A stretch of 64,000 bases of DNA from Agapetus fuscipes (lineage: Eukaryota > Arthropoda > Insecta > Trichoptera > Glossosomatidae): positions 10,974,001-11,038,000 of the forward strand of contig OX637339.1 in NCBI GenBank assembly GCA_951799405.1. Reading direction: 5' to 3'. Positions 44,716-55,965 of the stretch are shown here, piece after piece (position 1 is the stretch's first letter; every line of letters starts with the position of its first letter). The notes under the pieces were generated by a model. That model saw only the letters and a list, made by a program, of their open reading frames with translations, searched no databases and was not told the origin of the DNA. Both the position numbers and the translations under genes were made by a program.

Positions 44716-45142
44716 AAAGTTTTTAAAAAATTAGTCGGTTAGCAATGGTCAAATAGCAGAAAAATATTCATCTTTGATAATATACCTACGACTCATTTGA
44801 CATAAGCAACGGTTGACACAAAAGTTTGGCTGTCATCATAGAAATTAAGATCGTTTGCCAAAAAATATGAATAAATATTTTAAGTAGTCACCACTGTAAC
44901 CGTCACCTCACTAGGTACATGCTCATTTACCGATTCTCCTACCTCCATTATCCACATTTGTTCCAAGATGCAGATCCTTGCGTTATTTCTACTTCCTGTT
45001 AGTTTTTTACACAATCATTACACATTATATTGTATTATATTGTTTAATAAGAGACATGCAGGTCTAGGAAGGAAGCCATTCATTATTCTCACGCATGAAA
45101 TCAATCCATTATATAGATAAAGAGAAGGACGATTAATCAAAA
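44716..45142. other. Intergenic DNA, nothing recognised
   Basis: No gene or repeat was recognised. Confidence 0.4.
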
Positions 45143-45218
45143 CAACAAGGCCTCTTAAAGAAAGCCTGTGCGGGAGACATTTGAGGGTCTATAACACCTA
45201 TGAATGTATCTACCGCAG
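45143..45218 (-). repeat. Dispersed repeat D, antisense
   Basis: ttaaagaaagcctgtgcggg, gagggtctataacacc and taccgcagaaa; reversed relative of 8725-8840. Confidence 0.5.
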
Positions 45219-45275
45219 AAATATTACTTATGTTTGGGCTACTATTAGTATTGATAATAAATACATAAATAACGC

Positions 45276-45535
45276 ATGGATGGTATGAGGCTGACCACTC
45301 AAATTGTAAATTAAAATGGTTGATTTTGCCAATGCCACCTTAGTTTTAGGAAATTACGGCAAGAGTAGAAAGATTTTTTTTAAGTTTGCGTAAGATATGG
45401 GTTATAAGGTACTATGATTGAAAACATTCCACATTGGTAAGCGCGAACTTACATGTGTCTTGTTGTTGGTATGCATTAATTATGAAACTTGGATGTTATT
45501 GTATCTCTGTGACTGATTATAGATTATAGACGCCG
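45276..45535 (+). mobile_element. LINE 3'-tail copy, diverged
   Basis: atggtatgaggctgaccact through tgattatagattatag. Numerous indels suggest an old copy. Confidence 0.75.
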
Positions 45536-46116
45536 AAAATTCTATCAGTATATATTTATAGAAATGTACCTCCTACGAGGAACTCAAAAGGATTGCCTTG
45601 GTTAGGGAGAAACGGAGAAAAATATGTATGAACATTAGGGGAACACCGGGCAAGACGGGGTGGCGGGCAAGACGGGTCATCAGGCCTATCAGGTGATTTG
45701 AATTGACCAATCACGATCGCTCTGCCATTTCGCTACTGCCCGCCATGTCAGTTCTTACCCCCGTATTCACGATCAAAACTGGCACTTCCTTAAGGGCAAA
45801 CCAGCGCTTAGATTGGGGAAATTCATTTCAAGAACAATACTTAAGGTAAAATTAGCGCTTAAGCGCTCCAAAAACTAGCACTCAGGTAAGTAAGGTCGAC
45901 ACGTATATTAACCAACGCTTAAGCGCTGTCAAAATATTCCGTCATATTTCATTGTTATCACATTTTTGGTTTGATTGTGAATTTACATGAAAAAATGAAT
46001 TCTTACTATAAACATGATTTTTACAAGTGTATTAACATTGTTTTGACGAGTTCATTTACATTGCTTGACCATCAGAATTGGGTTTGTTCTCCGGTATGGT
46101 CTAGGACCATACTGCA

Positions 46117-46400
46117 ATGACAGATGAACTGTCAAAATATTCCGCCGCATTTCATCAGCACATTTTTTATTTGGTTGTGAATTATTTACATAAAATAATG
46201 AATTCTTTCGATACAGTTGACTTCAACGAGAATAATAACATTGTTTTGTTCAAAAATAGTGTCCCAAGAAAATATATCAGAGACTGTAAAGACCCATTTA
46301 CGTATTACGAAGAGGAAGAATTTAGACGACGTTTTTGATTGAAAAAACGCGTCGTTCTGTATACAGTTTTGCCGTTGCTCATTGAGGGTTGCAAAGCCAA
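46117..46400 (+). pseudogene. Harbinger transposase N-terminal fragment
   Basis: Frame from ATG 46117 or 46198 (MNSFDTVDF). It contains PRKYIRDCKDPFTYYEEEEF and RRRF, then a TGA stop at 46336-46338 where the family usually has an arginine. The same frame continues with LKKRVVLYTVLPLLIEG, also typical of HARBI-type N-termini. The DDE catalytic domain is deleted. In intact elements this protein cuts and joins the TIRs together with the Myb-like partner. Confidence 0.7.
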
Positions 46401-46492
46401 CGATTTCTTCGATCTGTTATTTTATCTTCTATTACAGGTTTTTCTTTAATCAGAGCCACCAGCAGCTCCTTTTCCGCTGGAGAAAACAACAT
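46379..46492 (-). pseudogene. Harbinger Myb/SANT-like protein N-terminal fragment
   Basis: The minus strand from ATG 46492 reads MLFSPAEKELLVALIKEKPV, then IEDKITDRRNRWLCN and a stop at 46379. This matches the start of the Myb/SANT-like DNA-binding protein encoded by Harbinger elements (FSxxEKELLVxLIKEKPVIEDKxTD pattern). Its final codons overlap the transposase fragment on the other strand, marking the internal deletion junction. Confidence 0.7.
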
Positions 46493-46959
46493 CTTTTTGG
46501 CGCTGAAATCGATCAAAACACTTTACATTGGATATAACATAAATGTATTTTTAAAAACTAATAGAAATTGTAAACAAACAAATTCGTACTTACGGTTTAC
46601 TTAAAGTAGTAATTGCGTTATACGTACTTATTTGTTGTCAAGTTTTATGCAAAGTTGATATGACATTGAAATTTGAAAGAGGCGGCAATGATAAGAGTGA
46701 AGTACGCCGAATATCGGTCGGAAGGTACTGACCAATTACAGAGCTGGGTTTTTTCGAGAGCTAATGACAAACCCGTACGTCTCCTGGGGGTTGGGCACTA
46801 CGCTGATTACTGCTTGAGTGTTCTTTGTGAAACAAAACGCTCCAGAATGTCGACCCTTGAGTAAGTGTAGCGCTTGAGTAAGGCACTTAAATCAGTTTTG
46901 ATCGTGAATACGGGGGTTAGTCACACAAGTACTAACACGGCGGCAAGTCATTTGTTTTA

Positions 46960-47133
46960 TGGGGCTTCCACACGCTTGCCAACCCATCTCAAGTCAAGCG
47001 CACAGTGTGTCGTCTAAAACATGCTAGCTGGACAAAATTTTGTCTAATTGACTCATTTTGTCCAGCTAGCATGTTCTAGACGACACACTGTGCGCTTGAC
47101 TTGAGATGGGTTGGCAAGCGTGTGGAAGCCCCA
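46960..47133. mobile_element. Palindromic MITE, 174 bp, TTA target duplication
   Basis: Begins tggggcttccacacgcttgc and ends gcaagcgtgtggaagcccca. The arms (about 75 bp) are nearly perfect inverted copies around a short centre (gtctaattgac). TTA flanks it at 46957-46959 and 47134-47136. No coding capacity. Confidence 0.85.
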
Positions 47134-47345
47134 TTAGCTATCGCCAAAAATTAGATTTCGTTTGTTGGCATTAAAATTTCTTATAAATACGTTTGGCAGT
47201 GCATGAAACTTGTATTTGGTGAATTTCAAGCGGCATCGTGGTAAATCCCATCAACAGTACACTGCAGTAACAGGTAATAACTTGTTTTGTTATGAAATAT
47301 TAATTGTATATTTTTGTTAGGTTATTTATTTTAAAACGGATCAAC

Positions 47346-47471
47346 GGGCAAGACGGGGAAGGTTGGATTGCTTGTTCTTCTTGTGGTAAATGGTCACATT
47401 GTGGCTGCGCAGGGGTAGATGATGATGATGCCGAAGCAACATTAATTTGCGAGTTCTGTACTTCTGAATAG
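47346..47471 (+). pseudogene. PHD-like zinc finger, C-terminal fragment of a transposase
   Basis: The frame reads EGWIACSSCGKWSHCGCAGV, an acidic stretch, then LICEFCTSE and a stop. The W-x-x-C-x-x-C-x-x-W-x-H-x-x-C ... C-x-x-C spacing is that of a half PHD finger. Such fingers are found at the C-terminus of some insect pogo/Tigger-like transposases (family knowledge), which fits the TA-flanked element around it. The upstream catalytic domain is missing. Confidence 0.55.
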
Positions 47472-47739
47472 TCAAAAGAACGGCTATACCCCATCTTGCC
47501 CATTAGGGCCACCCCATCTTACCCGACCTATCGGGCATGATGGGGTGATATGTCATTTTCTACATTTTATTTTTTTACTAATAATTCTATGGTTCTATGT
47601 TTCTGATTTAAATTTAATATGTAAAACTGATAACTACTATACTGATTAAGAATAAAAAAAATGATTATAAAACCATGAACCCTTATGATTTTTGGAGATT
47701 TAAACCTTAACTACCCCATCTTGCCCGGTGTTCCCCTAC

Positions 47740-48078
47740 TGCAAACCAATCCTAGGATTTAAATAGAAGAAGAAAAAGCTATGTTTGAAACACGCGGCCC
47801 TAAATACAGACATTTGAATCTTACCTTATATTACTTCATCGAGTTTTCTGATCCCCTTTTAGATGCAAAAAAACTGAATATTTGATCTCCGTTATCTATG
47901 AATAGATCCACCACATGGGCCACTAGGCCAGTCATATGTAACACGAAAAATCGCAAGCTCAGGGCTGGTTTTGTAGGTGAGTATTGAGAGAATAGAGCAA
48001 ATTCGTGAAAAATATAGTCTTCCCATTTTTTGGATTCTTAAGAATAGTGAGTAGATAATATATGTACCTTACAACAGG
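47740..48078. other. Intergenic DNA, nothing recognised
   Basis: No gene or element ends were recognised. Confidence 0.4.
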
Positions 48079-48290
48079 GGCTGAAGCGCATGCGCCTAAT
48101 AAGTAGGCAATATGTGGCAAAAAACCCTTTAATCTTGATATTGAGATTTAAAATTCAAAATTTAAGTTCGATTGGAGCCATCGTTAGCACGTCAGTCAAT
48201 TTCAATGAGTTATTTTAAAGGAATGGGAGAAAATATTTATTCTGTAATGTATTTGCCTATACCTACCCTATGCACGCGCCTGCTTACAGA
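48079..48290 (-). mobile_element. Repeat F, antisense
   Basis: gcgcatgcgcctaataagta, gttcgattggagccatcgtt and ctatgcacgcgcctg. Uninterrupted relative of the copy split by the LTR element. Confidence 0.65.
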
Positions 48291-49472
48291 CGATGCTTTA
48301 TGCTTAAATCAAATCTAGCTTTATTCATTACAACATTCCTTTTTATAAATTTAACTGTTAAGTAAGTATTTTCCCCGATACTTTTTTTTGGCATCTCACT
48401 CTGAAGGATGTTACAGCTATTTTCCCCAATATCGGGACCAGAATTTTAGCAGATCTTAAAATTTAAATTTTTGAAAACAAAGCTGATCATTTTTGGAAAG
48501 CCTTCATTGGTGTTTTTTGAAAAAGCGTAAGAATTTTCCCAAAAAAAACCGCATTTAATACAAGTTCTCAAAACTTGTATTAAAAAGAAAAACGCTATGA
48601 CTTTTTTTAGTGCTGTGCAGTTGGCACAGGTCTTTCGAAATTGAAAACTTTAGTACACAGCAATAAACCACTACTACGAAATATTAAAAAATCAGAACTA
48701 GAAGTTAGTTTGCGATTTTAATGTAAAATATGCCTGGTCTACAATGTTAGTAGGATCGCAAAAAAACAAGTCTCCCACGCTGTTCCAACCCTTTACCAAG
48801 GGGCGACCTACTTTAGGTGCTGCAGGTTCTACTTCTTCCCTACAACCCTTTCTGCTTGCATTTTTTGCGCAAGGATGCTTTTGTGTGGGAAGGTGCAATC
48901 ATCACTTCTCTCTCACAATAGACAGTTTCTGTAGATAATCTACTTTAGATTAGATATACAGCTTGTCACCTGTTGGTCGTTTTGTTGGTTTTATTTATTG
49001 TCTGCTTGTTTGCACATAAGATGGCATTAATTGTAGAAGGGATTCAGCATTTTTTGAGCAATTCTTTATGGATTAGTTCAGCTTGAAGACTTGCATGGGA
49101 ATATTCCAGACATCTGTGTAAGATCGAATCTAAGGTTTGATTTCAGGGTCTGATTCTTGGGTCCATAGAAGCAGGAGCTTTAGGACGTTTCGTTATGTTT
49201 TCTATAAGCTCCTTCAGCCAAATAATGGTGGTGAAACTGTATGGAAACTTGCAAGGAAAAACTTTGAGACTTTAAATTATTATGGGAGGATAAAATATAC
49301 TAATGGATAGTCTAATATAAAATTTACGGTTGTTTTATGCCATCAAAGCCTTTAAATTGCTGAAAAATCCTATCGAAGACATTGACAAATCTTCTAAACT
49401 TGAGTTCCGATGGACCACGCAACAAATCTCTGAAACTGCCCTCAAGTGTTAACCGCCGGTGAAAGCCTTAAG
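48291..49472. other. Intergenic DNA, no gene supported
   Basis: Frames near 48698-48938 on both strands have no domains. The word caagttctcaaaacttg at 48556-48574 forms a small hairpin. Confidence 0.4.
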
Positions 49473-49740
49473 TTACAATTGAGTGGGTCAGAGCCAAACA
49501 TGACTACCCACAATGATAAGAAAAATGAGTTAGGTACGTATTCTTCCCCTTTATCTAATATCAGAGCCAAAGGTGACCACAAGACTCATATCTACTACAA
49601 GTGCTGCAGCTGACGGCACATTTTGGTGCTCGTCGAAAACATTTCAGTGTTAGCGCCAAATGTAACTTTGAAGTCTGTTTACTCAAAACAATGGAAATGT
49701 GGGTTAGTCATCTTTGGCTCCAACCCACTCAATTACAATT
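49473..49740. mobile_element. Short TIR element (MITE), 268 bp
   Basis: The left arm ttacaattgagtgggtcaga to catgactacccaca (49473-49512) is inverted at 49697-49740 (tgtgggttagtcat to cccactcaattacaatt). No target duplication was resolved. Confidence 0.6.
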
Positions 49741-50411
49741 CATCAATTTACCTTCATGCTGAATAAGTCCATCGTAGACATGGGCAAAACGTCCGTAAGC
49801 TCCAGCTCATATACAGACCGCGACAAAAGTTCCCTGAAAACAGCTCTACTATAAAGTCATATTAGTACTTTGAGATTGAAATGAGCGAGGTGATGCTATT
49901 TTTATCTTCTTAAACTGTCTCCTAGCACTTCCGCGCCGACCTTGGTATCGTCTGCCGCCGTACAACGTATCTCTGACATCGGAGGAGGCACCATCCAAGA
50001 TATTTCTATTATCCTGCATTCCTCTGCATTTTATGTCCGACCCACTGAAGTATTGATTTCATTATTGAGATTCCTACAGCAAGTGATTTAATACATCAAA
50101 TGAACGTACTTAGACCAAATTACTCTCAAATACTGATTACCCAAATGGCCAAGGTATTTATTTTATTGTGGCATTTTCACCCTCTATTCTGTAGTGTCAA
50201 CATTGTCCCTCTCGTCTAGTGCGGCCCCATAGTCTAGTGACTAGGCCCTTACTCCTCAGTGTGTGGATGTGAATGACTACCTGTTTTCCTGGGCCTTTGT
50301 TGTGTCTACTGTCTCACGCAGAGATTCCCAAAATAAATACCCCGTAGTACCCCTTACCCAATAATTGTTTCCCATTAAATGATAATAATGAATCAATTGA
50401 CTTTTTTCATA
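49741..50411. other. Intergenic DNA, nothing recognised
   Basis: The phrase ccccatagtctagtgactag at 50225-50245 resembles a tRNA A box, but no B box follows at the right distance. Confidence 0.4.
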
Positions 50412-50510
50412 GTTTTGTTCATTTGAGATTTGGGTTTACATTTTTTACACAAACATGCAGCAGGGGTAAACGCAAGCTCATACTTGATAACTCGCGTTAA
50501 GAATGCTTTC
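50412..50510 (+). mobile_element. LINE 3'-tail fragment
   Basis: gttcatttgagatttgggtt and catgcagcaggggtaaacgc. Only the middle of the tail is present. Confidence 0.6.
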
Positions 50511-50834
50511 TGCTCGTGAAAGCGAAACATCGGTAGATAAAAAAGCTTCAAGTATACCATGGTCTAACCTGAAAAAGCACACAAACAATTGGTTTCAACA
50601 CCGACCATAAAAGAGAAAATTCGAAACTTGATTGATGTGGGTTTGCTTGTGAGTTTACGTTTAAAATGAATCTAAAAGATATATCAGAGAACATTTCCGT
50701 CATATGTTCGCGGCTTAATCTAATGGGCACTTTTTTGGGTAAGTAATAGTATAAACGAATTAAAGATTAATCAAGTATAAATTATAAACAATGACATACA
50801 ATTTACAATCATAATTATATACCCCACCCCACCC

Positions 50835-51060
50835 AGGCGTGTACAGAGGGTATAGCAAAATACACATTTCGGAATAAATATTGTCTCCCATTACTTAAAA
50901 ATAACTCATTCGACATTGAATGAAGTGCTAAGGATGGCTCCAATCGAACTTAAATTTTGAATTTTAAATCTGAAATCTGAATATCAAGCTTGAATGGTTT
51001 GTTACCATATATTGCCTACCTTTAAGGCGCATGTGTCTGTATGGGATGCACGCCCCAAGC
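50835..51060 (+). mobile_element. Repeat F, intact
   Basis: caggcgtgtacagagggtat, aataactcattcgacattga, gatggctccaatcgaactta and tgtatgggatgcacgcccca. It shows the site (actcatt-cga) where the LTR element inserted in the related copy. Confidence 0.7.
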
Positions 51061-51507
51061 CCCACATAAAATAGAAAATCTCGTTACCTATCTAAAATGT
51101 AAAGAGCTCCCATTTTATTTTCGTTTTCGTTTCCCCCCAGAAGTGTCGCCTAGCAGGAGTCTATACCCGTCAGACACCTTTGGGAGCCAGTGGTGTAGAA
51201 TGTATACCTGTCTCCCGTCTACCCCTATTCACAGCATTGCGCAATGTTTTTTGTCCACATTTTTTGCTGCAACCCTTTCCCTGCAGTCGCCGCGGATTAT
51301 TGCCCAACTGGCTGACGTCTGTCTACCTGCATCTACCCCCGTACCCAGAGGAACAGGTACTCATACATTGAGGTATATTACAAGTGAAGTCGAAACTAGT
51401 TGAAGGCAGTGAAGCATACTATGGGGCAAAGCTGTCAGCCGGACCTGTCAAATACAACAAAATACTTAATAATCAGATGAATAAACATAGTAGGTACCTT
51501 AAATTAT
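51061..51507. other. Intergenic DNA with an unassigned open frame
   Basis: A 120-codon frame (51041-51403) is rich in Pro/Ser/Thr and has no recognisable domain. Confidence 0.4.
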
Positions 51508-51730
51508 AGAATAGTATGAGGCTGACCACTCATACTATAAAAAATATGGTTCAATTTGCCAATATCACCCCTGTTTTAGGGTAGGTCGAAAAGAGTTCAT
51601 TTGAGATTGGGTTTTTATGTTGTAAGTTCACATGCTGCAAGTGTAGGTAAGCGCGAACTTTCACGTGTCTGCTTGAAGGAATGCCTTTAATATATCTTTG
51701 CGACATAGATTATTATTATATAGATTATAT
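51508..51730 (+). mobile_element. LINE 3'-tail copy
   Basis: agtatgaggctgaccactca through ttgcgacatagattattatatagatta. Confidence 0.75.
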
Positions 51731-52374
51731 TATGGAAATCCTACGTTTTCTTGCTTTTTCTATATTGTGCTTCAACACACGCCACGATGTTCTATAATAT
51801 CTACTGCATTTTTTCTTAGAAAACTGAAGAATTCACCGATCAAAACAATTGAAATGCGTGCCCAAAATTTTCTCGCTGCGATGTCATTTTAATATTACCA
51901 ACAACGGAGAAACAAACCTAGCATCTCTGACTTTTGCCTGTTAAGAGTGAAATCACACTCGGAGCTTCTTTCTTCTCTTTCTAACTAAGGAGGATCTGTG
52001 TTGAGGTAGGTTAAAACGGATATAGCGTCTACTTTCGATAAAATAGTTTCGGCTCCACTCATGATATACCTCAACATAGCTATCCGATCTACCTTTCTTC
52101 TATCACTACATCCACCTATCACAAGCGACAAATTATTTCATTTTTTTGCAGAAAAGAACCGTTCTTTTAGGGTCCTTGCCAATTACGGTGAAACAGCTCC
52201 CACGATATTCTCCTTTATCCTACTTTTTGTCTCATTATTATTTTATTAAATTTGCTCCACTTTTTTTTGCATTAACCTGGGTAGGTTTGGGATTTTTTTT
52301 TGTCATTTAAAAACCCAATTATAATAATAACACTTACATAGGGAAAATAGCCTATTTTCATATTACGTTTATGT
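51731..52374. other. Intergenic DNA, nothing recognised
   Basis: T-rich. Two frames of about 63 codons have no domains. Confidence 0.4.
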
Positions 52375-52500
52375 TTTTACGTATTTTAGATTTGGATTTT
52401 TAATTTGTAAGCACACATGCAGCATTTGTAAGCGCGAAGTTATACGAGTAGGTACGTGTCTGATACTAGACATGCATTTAATATGAATCTTAAATAAATC
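52375..52500 (+). mobile_element. LINE 3'-tail fragment
   Basis: gatttggatttttaatttgt, acatgcagcatttgtaagcg and gcatttaatatgaatcttaa. Confidence 0.65.
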
Positions 52501-52539
52501 GTTACAATTTTTATGATGAGCTTTATACTTTTGAAGTTT

Positions 52540-52655
52540 TTCTTCTGTTGTTGAAGTTGAAACGGGAAATCATTTCTGATTTCCTTGGTGGGGATCGAAC
52601 CTTAGCCTTAGCATGGAACACAAGCGTTCTACCAACTGAGCTTCCAATTAATCTG
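52540..52655 (-). mobile_element. SINE B head fragment, antisense
   Basis: gaaacgggaaatcatttctg, gtggggatcgaaccttagcc and ctaccaactgagct (reversed A box). Confidence 0.65.
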
Positions 52656-53154
52656 TAATATTTTAATTAAGCGGAAAGATTTTGAAATAAATTCTGAAAT
52701 ATATATTTGCATCTATCCGGCCCACGTGCCTGCTAATATTACAACATAAATGTTTTTAATTTCTCTTTGTTGCTAACCCTCGTCTCTACGGAGTGTTCGC
52801 CTCTGCTATTCGCCTATAGGGATATACATAAGTTAAAAGCTGCTAAGAAACCGTCAATAAATTAAAACTCTTTTTATGTTTTTTTTCCAAAATGTATAAC
52901 AATAAATTATGAAATTGCATCTGCCTATAATGTATTCAACAAAAATAAAATGTTCAGGATGGGAGAGGACCCTTAGTGGCCGCGGACACAAAAGCGCATC
53001 CGAAGTCATTATCGAAAAGAGATGCAACTTAGATCAGTGAATAAAGTTTAAATGTAAAATATGCCCCATAGCAGAATAGTGCAATATGTAGCTGGTTCAA
53101 CATTAAATGAGGTAGATGAGATTTTTTCTGGACGTTTTTTGAAATACCTATTTT
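52656..53154. other. Intergenic DNA, nothing recognised
   Basis: No gene or element ends were recognised. Confidence 0.4.
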
Positions 53155-53215
53155 TAATCTAAGTTGCAAAGATATATTAGCATTTCGTGCTAACTTTTCA
53201 TGTAGATATATTTAG
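53153..53215 (-). mobile_element. LINE 3'-tail terminal fragment, antisense
   Basis: tttaatctaagttgcaaaga, then atattagcatttcgtgc. Only the extreme 3' end is present. Confidence 0.55.
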
Positions 53216-53365
53216 GCCTTGAACTACGTAAGTGCATGGTGAAGTGCTATGTCTTCCCAATTGCTCTGTATGGTTGGAGGGATGCACTGGAGAGACGAAT
53301 AGAAGCGTTTGAAATGAGTTGTTACGGATCTCATAGCGTGATTAGGTCGCCAATGAAGACGTTAC

Positions 53366-53690
53366 GCTCCTACACATATAGTGCAACATCTTGCCGCGTT
53401 TTCTCCGAAGGAATCGCATGTAGCGAGTGGAATCTATTTATTTTCACACGTAAAGGGGGCGACCTAACGCCAACTCTAGCCCCACTTCAGTTGAAGTGGG
53501 GTTTGCTAGCTCCCAAGGAGGATGGTACTCATTTCTTGTGAATGCTGAGTAAGCCTTGCCGGTATTTTATTGTGGGTTTGAAATAAACACCGAAACGGGA
53601 AATCATTTTTGACACCCTCGGTGGGATTTGAACCAGAGTTCTCGGCATGGAATGCAATCACTCGACCAACTGAGCTATCGCCGGACAGAA
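53366..53690 (-). mobile_element. SINE B, antisense, near full length
   Basis: cctacacatatagtgcaaca on the left. In the middle, ccacttcagttgaagtgggg and gaatgctgagtaagccttgc. On the right the head: gtgggatttgaaccagagtt and caactgagctatcgccggac. Confidence 0.8.
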
Positions 53691-53903
53691 GTTGTATAAA
53701 AACCAAAAAATAGCAAACTGCCAAACCATCATGCAGAGAAAGCTGATGTCCTACTTCGGTTACGATATGAGAAATGAGATACACCGCCTTCTCCATCTTA
53801 TCATACAAGGGAAAGGGCAAGTAAATTGTGAAGATTCAGAGCAAAATTGCTAGTTGTTGTGTGATAGAAGCCTGGAGGAGTACGGCGTTGATAAAGAGGC
53901 CAC

Positions 53904-54078
53904 AAGCGCTATTCTGTTGAATTCCTTACGACCTCAAGGCGACGAGATAGCGATTCGTGGCCAAAAATAAGGTGTACCTACTGTGATTTTTTTTATCTAT
54001 GGAGTTCTTTCGCAAGCGCTAGCAAGCTCCAACTTGGATTGATATCCAAAGTGTAAGGAATTTAGCAGAATAGCGCTT
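53904..54078. mobile_element. MITE 'agcgct' family, intact, 175 bp
   Basis: aagcgctattctgttgaatt at the left and aatttagcagaatagcgctt at the right are inverted. The interior matches 42776-42905. It acts as the empty-site reference for the Harbinger-like insertion at 41122-42775. Target duplication not resolved. Confidence 0.75.
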
Positions 54079-54079
54079 C

Positions 54080-54494
54080 AGAAGCCAATCCGGATTGTTG
54101 TGCCAAAGATGTTGGTAATAAAATGGGCATTATTAAAATAGGCATTTCATGAAGCTCCTAGACTTTCTCAATTTAACAGTCTACCAACGACCAAATATAA
54201 AAAAAAATCCCTCAGGGTCACCCTCGGCGCCATTTTCTCTCCTTGTAAGGGACAGTGTAGAACCTTGGAGTCATTATCAGGGTGTTTACAGGCTCTGGTC
54301 TGCCATCTTGTCTGTGGAAGCAGGTGCACCGAGTTCCCACACTGCTCTGCCTTCCAAGCGCAATAACTCATGCCGTGTACAGGCGATCTCTCAACATTCA
54401 ACAGTCTTGCACGTCTATCAATGCATAACAAGAAACTCGGAATATCTACACAATTCATATGTAAAATAATGCGCATTACTATCATAACAGACTC
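54080..54494. other. Intergenic DNA, no gene supported
   Basis: Opposing frames of about 105 codons overlap and have no domains. Confidence 0.4.
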
Positions 54495-54690
54495 ATCACC
54501 ATCATCTTCTAAAGGCAGCGCCTTGTTGTGTCAGCCATTTGTCTCTGTCTGTTGCCATCCTCTTGAGATGCGAACAGGAGGAGACATCCAAGAACCGCTT
54601 CACATTTTGAAGTGTGGAGCTCTTGGGCGACCTCTTGTTCGTCTTCCCAAGATTTTGCCTTCGAAGATGTTGTTAAGAAAGGTGCTATGT
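54495..54690 (-). pseudogene. LINE C-terminal relic (second family)
   Basis: The minus strand reads ILGRRTRGRPRAPHF and, after a frame change, VKRFLDVSSCSHLKRMATD followed by RDKWLTQQGAAF. The GRPR motif followed by DR-KW is usual for RTE-like LINE C-termini. Relative of 1829-1945. Confidence 0.6.
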
Positions 54691-55400
54691 CTAATCGAGT
54701 GCCCTATTAGCTTATGTGACTTATAAGCTCTCTTCTCTCTTTTAATAGACTATGTAGAAGTAATTGCTTAAATCCAGAAAGCTGAGACGTGGGTAGTGGG
54801 TACACAGCATTTCAACCGTGAACTGGTTATAATTTTGAATTTTGCAGTTTCCCGAAGTGCCGATATTAATTTACCTACCGTAAAAAACAGGACAAGTACA
54901 TAATGAGGCACCTGTAGCTTCAACGTCTTTTGAAGTAAACAATCATTTCAGATCAGTCATAATGTAATATTCGAGCTTTGATTTGTAAGTACTTGGGAGG
55001 CGGAACGCCCAAGTAAACTGTTTGGAACATGGCTGCCCCCTTAACAAGAAAAATAAATAGGTTACACACGCAAATGCGGGATTTCTCTCATCCGATTTGA
55101 TTCTCTATTTAGGGCTCAAGGGCACGCATTCAAAAACGATATAAAAGTATTACGCAATAATGTTGAATGTAAAGTGATGAACTATTTATGCAATACACCT
55201 TTAGGTACACACCCACACACACACTGCAGTGGGCTCTAGAGCCCTCCCAAAGGGTTAATGCGCGTCTAGAATCGCAGTGCATCAGGCATCTGATATGCAG
55301 GCACAAGACAAGGAGGTTCAAGCAAAATACACAGAGAAAAATGCTTCAAGTTTCTGGATTCGGCTTTCAGAGGAAATATTCATGATTCCAATGATGGCGA
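54691..55400. other. Intergenic DNA, nothing recognised
   Basis: A short CA run lies at 55210-55226. No gene was seen. Confidence 0.4.
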
Positions 55401-55470
55401 TAATAACATGCTCGATATTAAGGGACGAAAAAACGGCGGTTGATCTGCAATGTTGGTGGCAAAGGCTTTT
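55401..55470 (+). pseudogene. LINE C-terminal fragment
   Basis: The plus frame reads TKKRRLICNVGG, corresponding to RKKWRLICDVGG of the main LINE. Confidence 0.5.
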
Positions 55471-55539
55471 AAATTTAAAATTTTAAATGTTTTTTTTTGT
55501 AGGTATTGGATTACTATGATAACTACGCAACTAAACTAC

Positions 55540-55905
55540 ACATTATTAGTATTTATTTATTTACCTATTATATTTATCATTATTAGTAGTACAACTTATT
55601 ACTGTGTTGTACCGAATGAGTAGTAAGTAGGTAGCGTATGGAGCCAATTTATTTTCACAAATAAGTGGGACGGCCTTACGCCAAGCACTTCCCTTGAATT
55701 AGGGGTTTCCCCGCTCACAGTTGGTTGGTTTTCATTGAACACATACCTATTGAAGGCTGAGTAACTCCTCTATTTTTATTTTAAGTTTAAAATAAACATC
55801 GAAACGGGAAATCATTTTGGCACTCTCAGTGGGGATCGAGCCCTAGCCCTCTGGCATGGAATGCAAGCGTTCTACATGCAACTGAGCTATCGACCCGACA
55901 TTGAA
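55540..55905 (-). mobile_element. SINE B, antisense
   Basis: The ccttacgccaagcacttccc block, ttgaaggctgagtaact, and the head ggggatcgagccctagccct with caactgagctatcgacccga. Confidence 0.75.
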
Positions 55906-55965
55906 CCTAGTACAGGTAAGTAGCTGAGGATAATTGTTAAAATAGTACACAGGTATAGGTATCTA

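Larger units (their letters stand above)
45758..46916. mobile_element. PIF/Harbinger element, internally deleted
   Basis: Ends cccccgtattcacgatcaaa and tttgatcgtgaatacggggg are inverted; TTA lies on both sides (45755-45757 and 46917-46919). Inside, a transposase N-terminus points right and a Myb-like N-terminus points left, meeting at about 46380. Autonomous Harbinger elements carry exactly these two genes, so this is a deletion derivative. Confidence 0.85.
45636..47738. mobile_element. TA-flanked DNA element (mariner/pogo-like), host of two nested insertions
   Basis: Ends taggggaacaccgggcaaga (45636) and tcttgcccggtgttccccta (47738) are inverted with one mismatch further in. Extra copies of gggcaagacggg lie near both ends, inside and outside the nested insertions. 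The bounding TA fits Tc1/mariner/pogo target sites. The remaining coding piece is a PHD-like zinc finger at 47346-47471. Two Harbinger-type elements are inserted inside. Confidence 0.7.

Noticed and set aside
51041..51403. 120-codon open frame beside repeat F
   Set aside because: Starts inside repeat F, low-complexity composition and no recognised motif.
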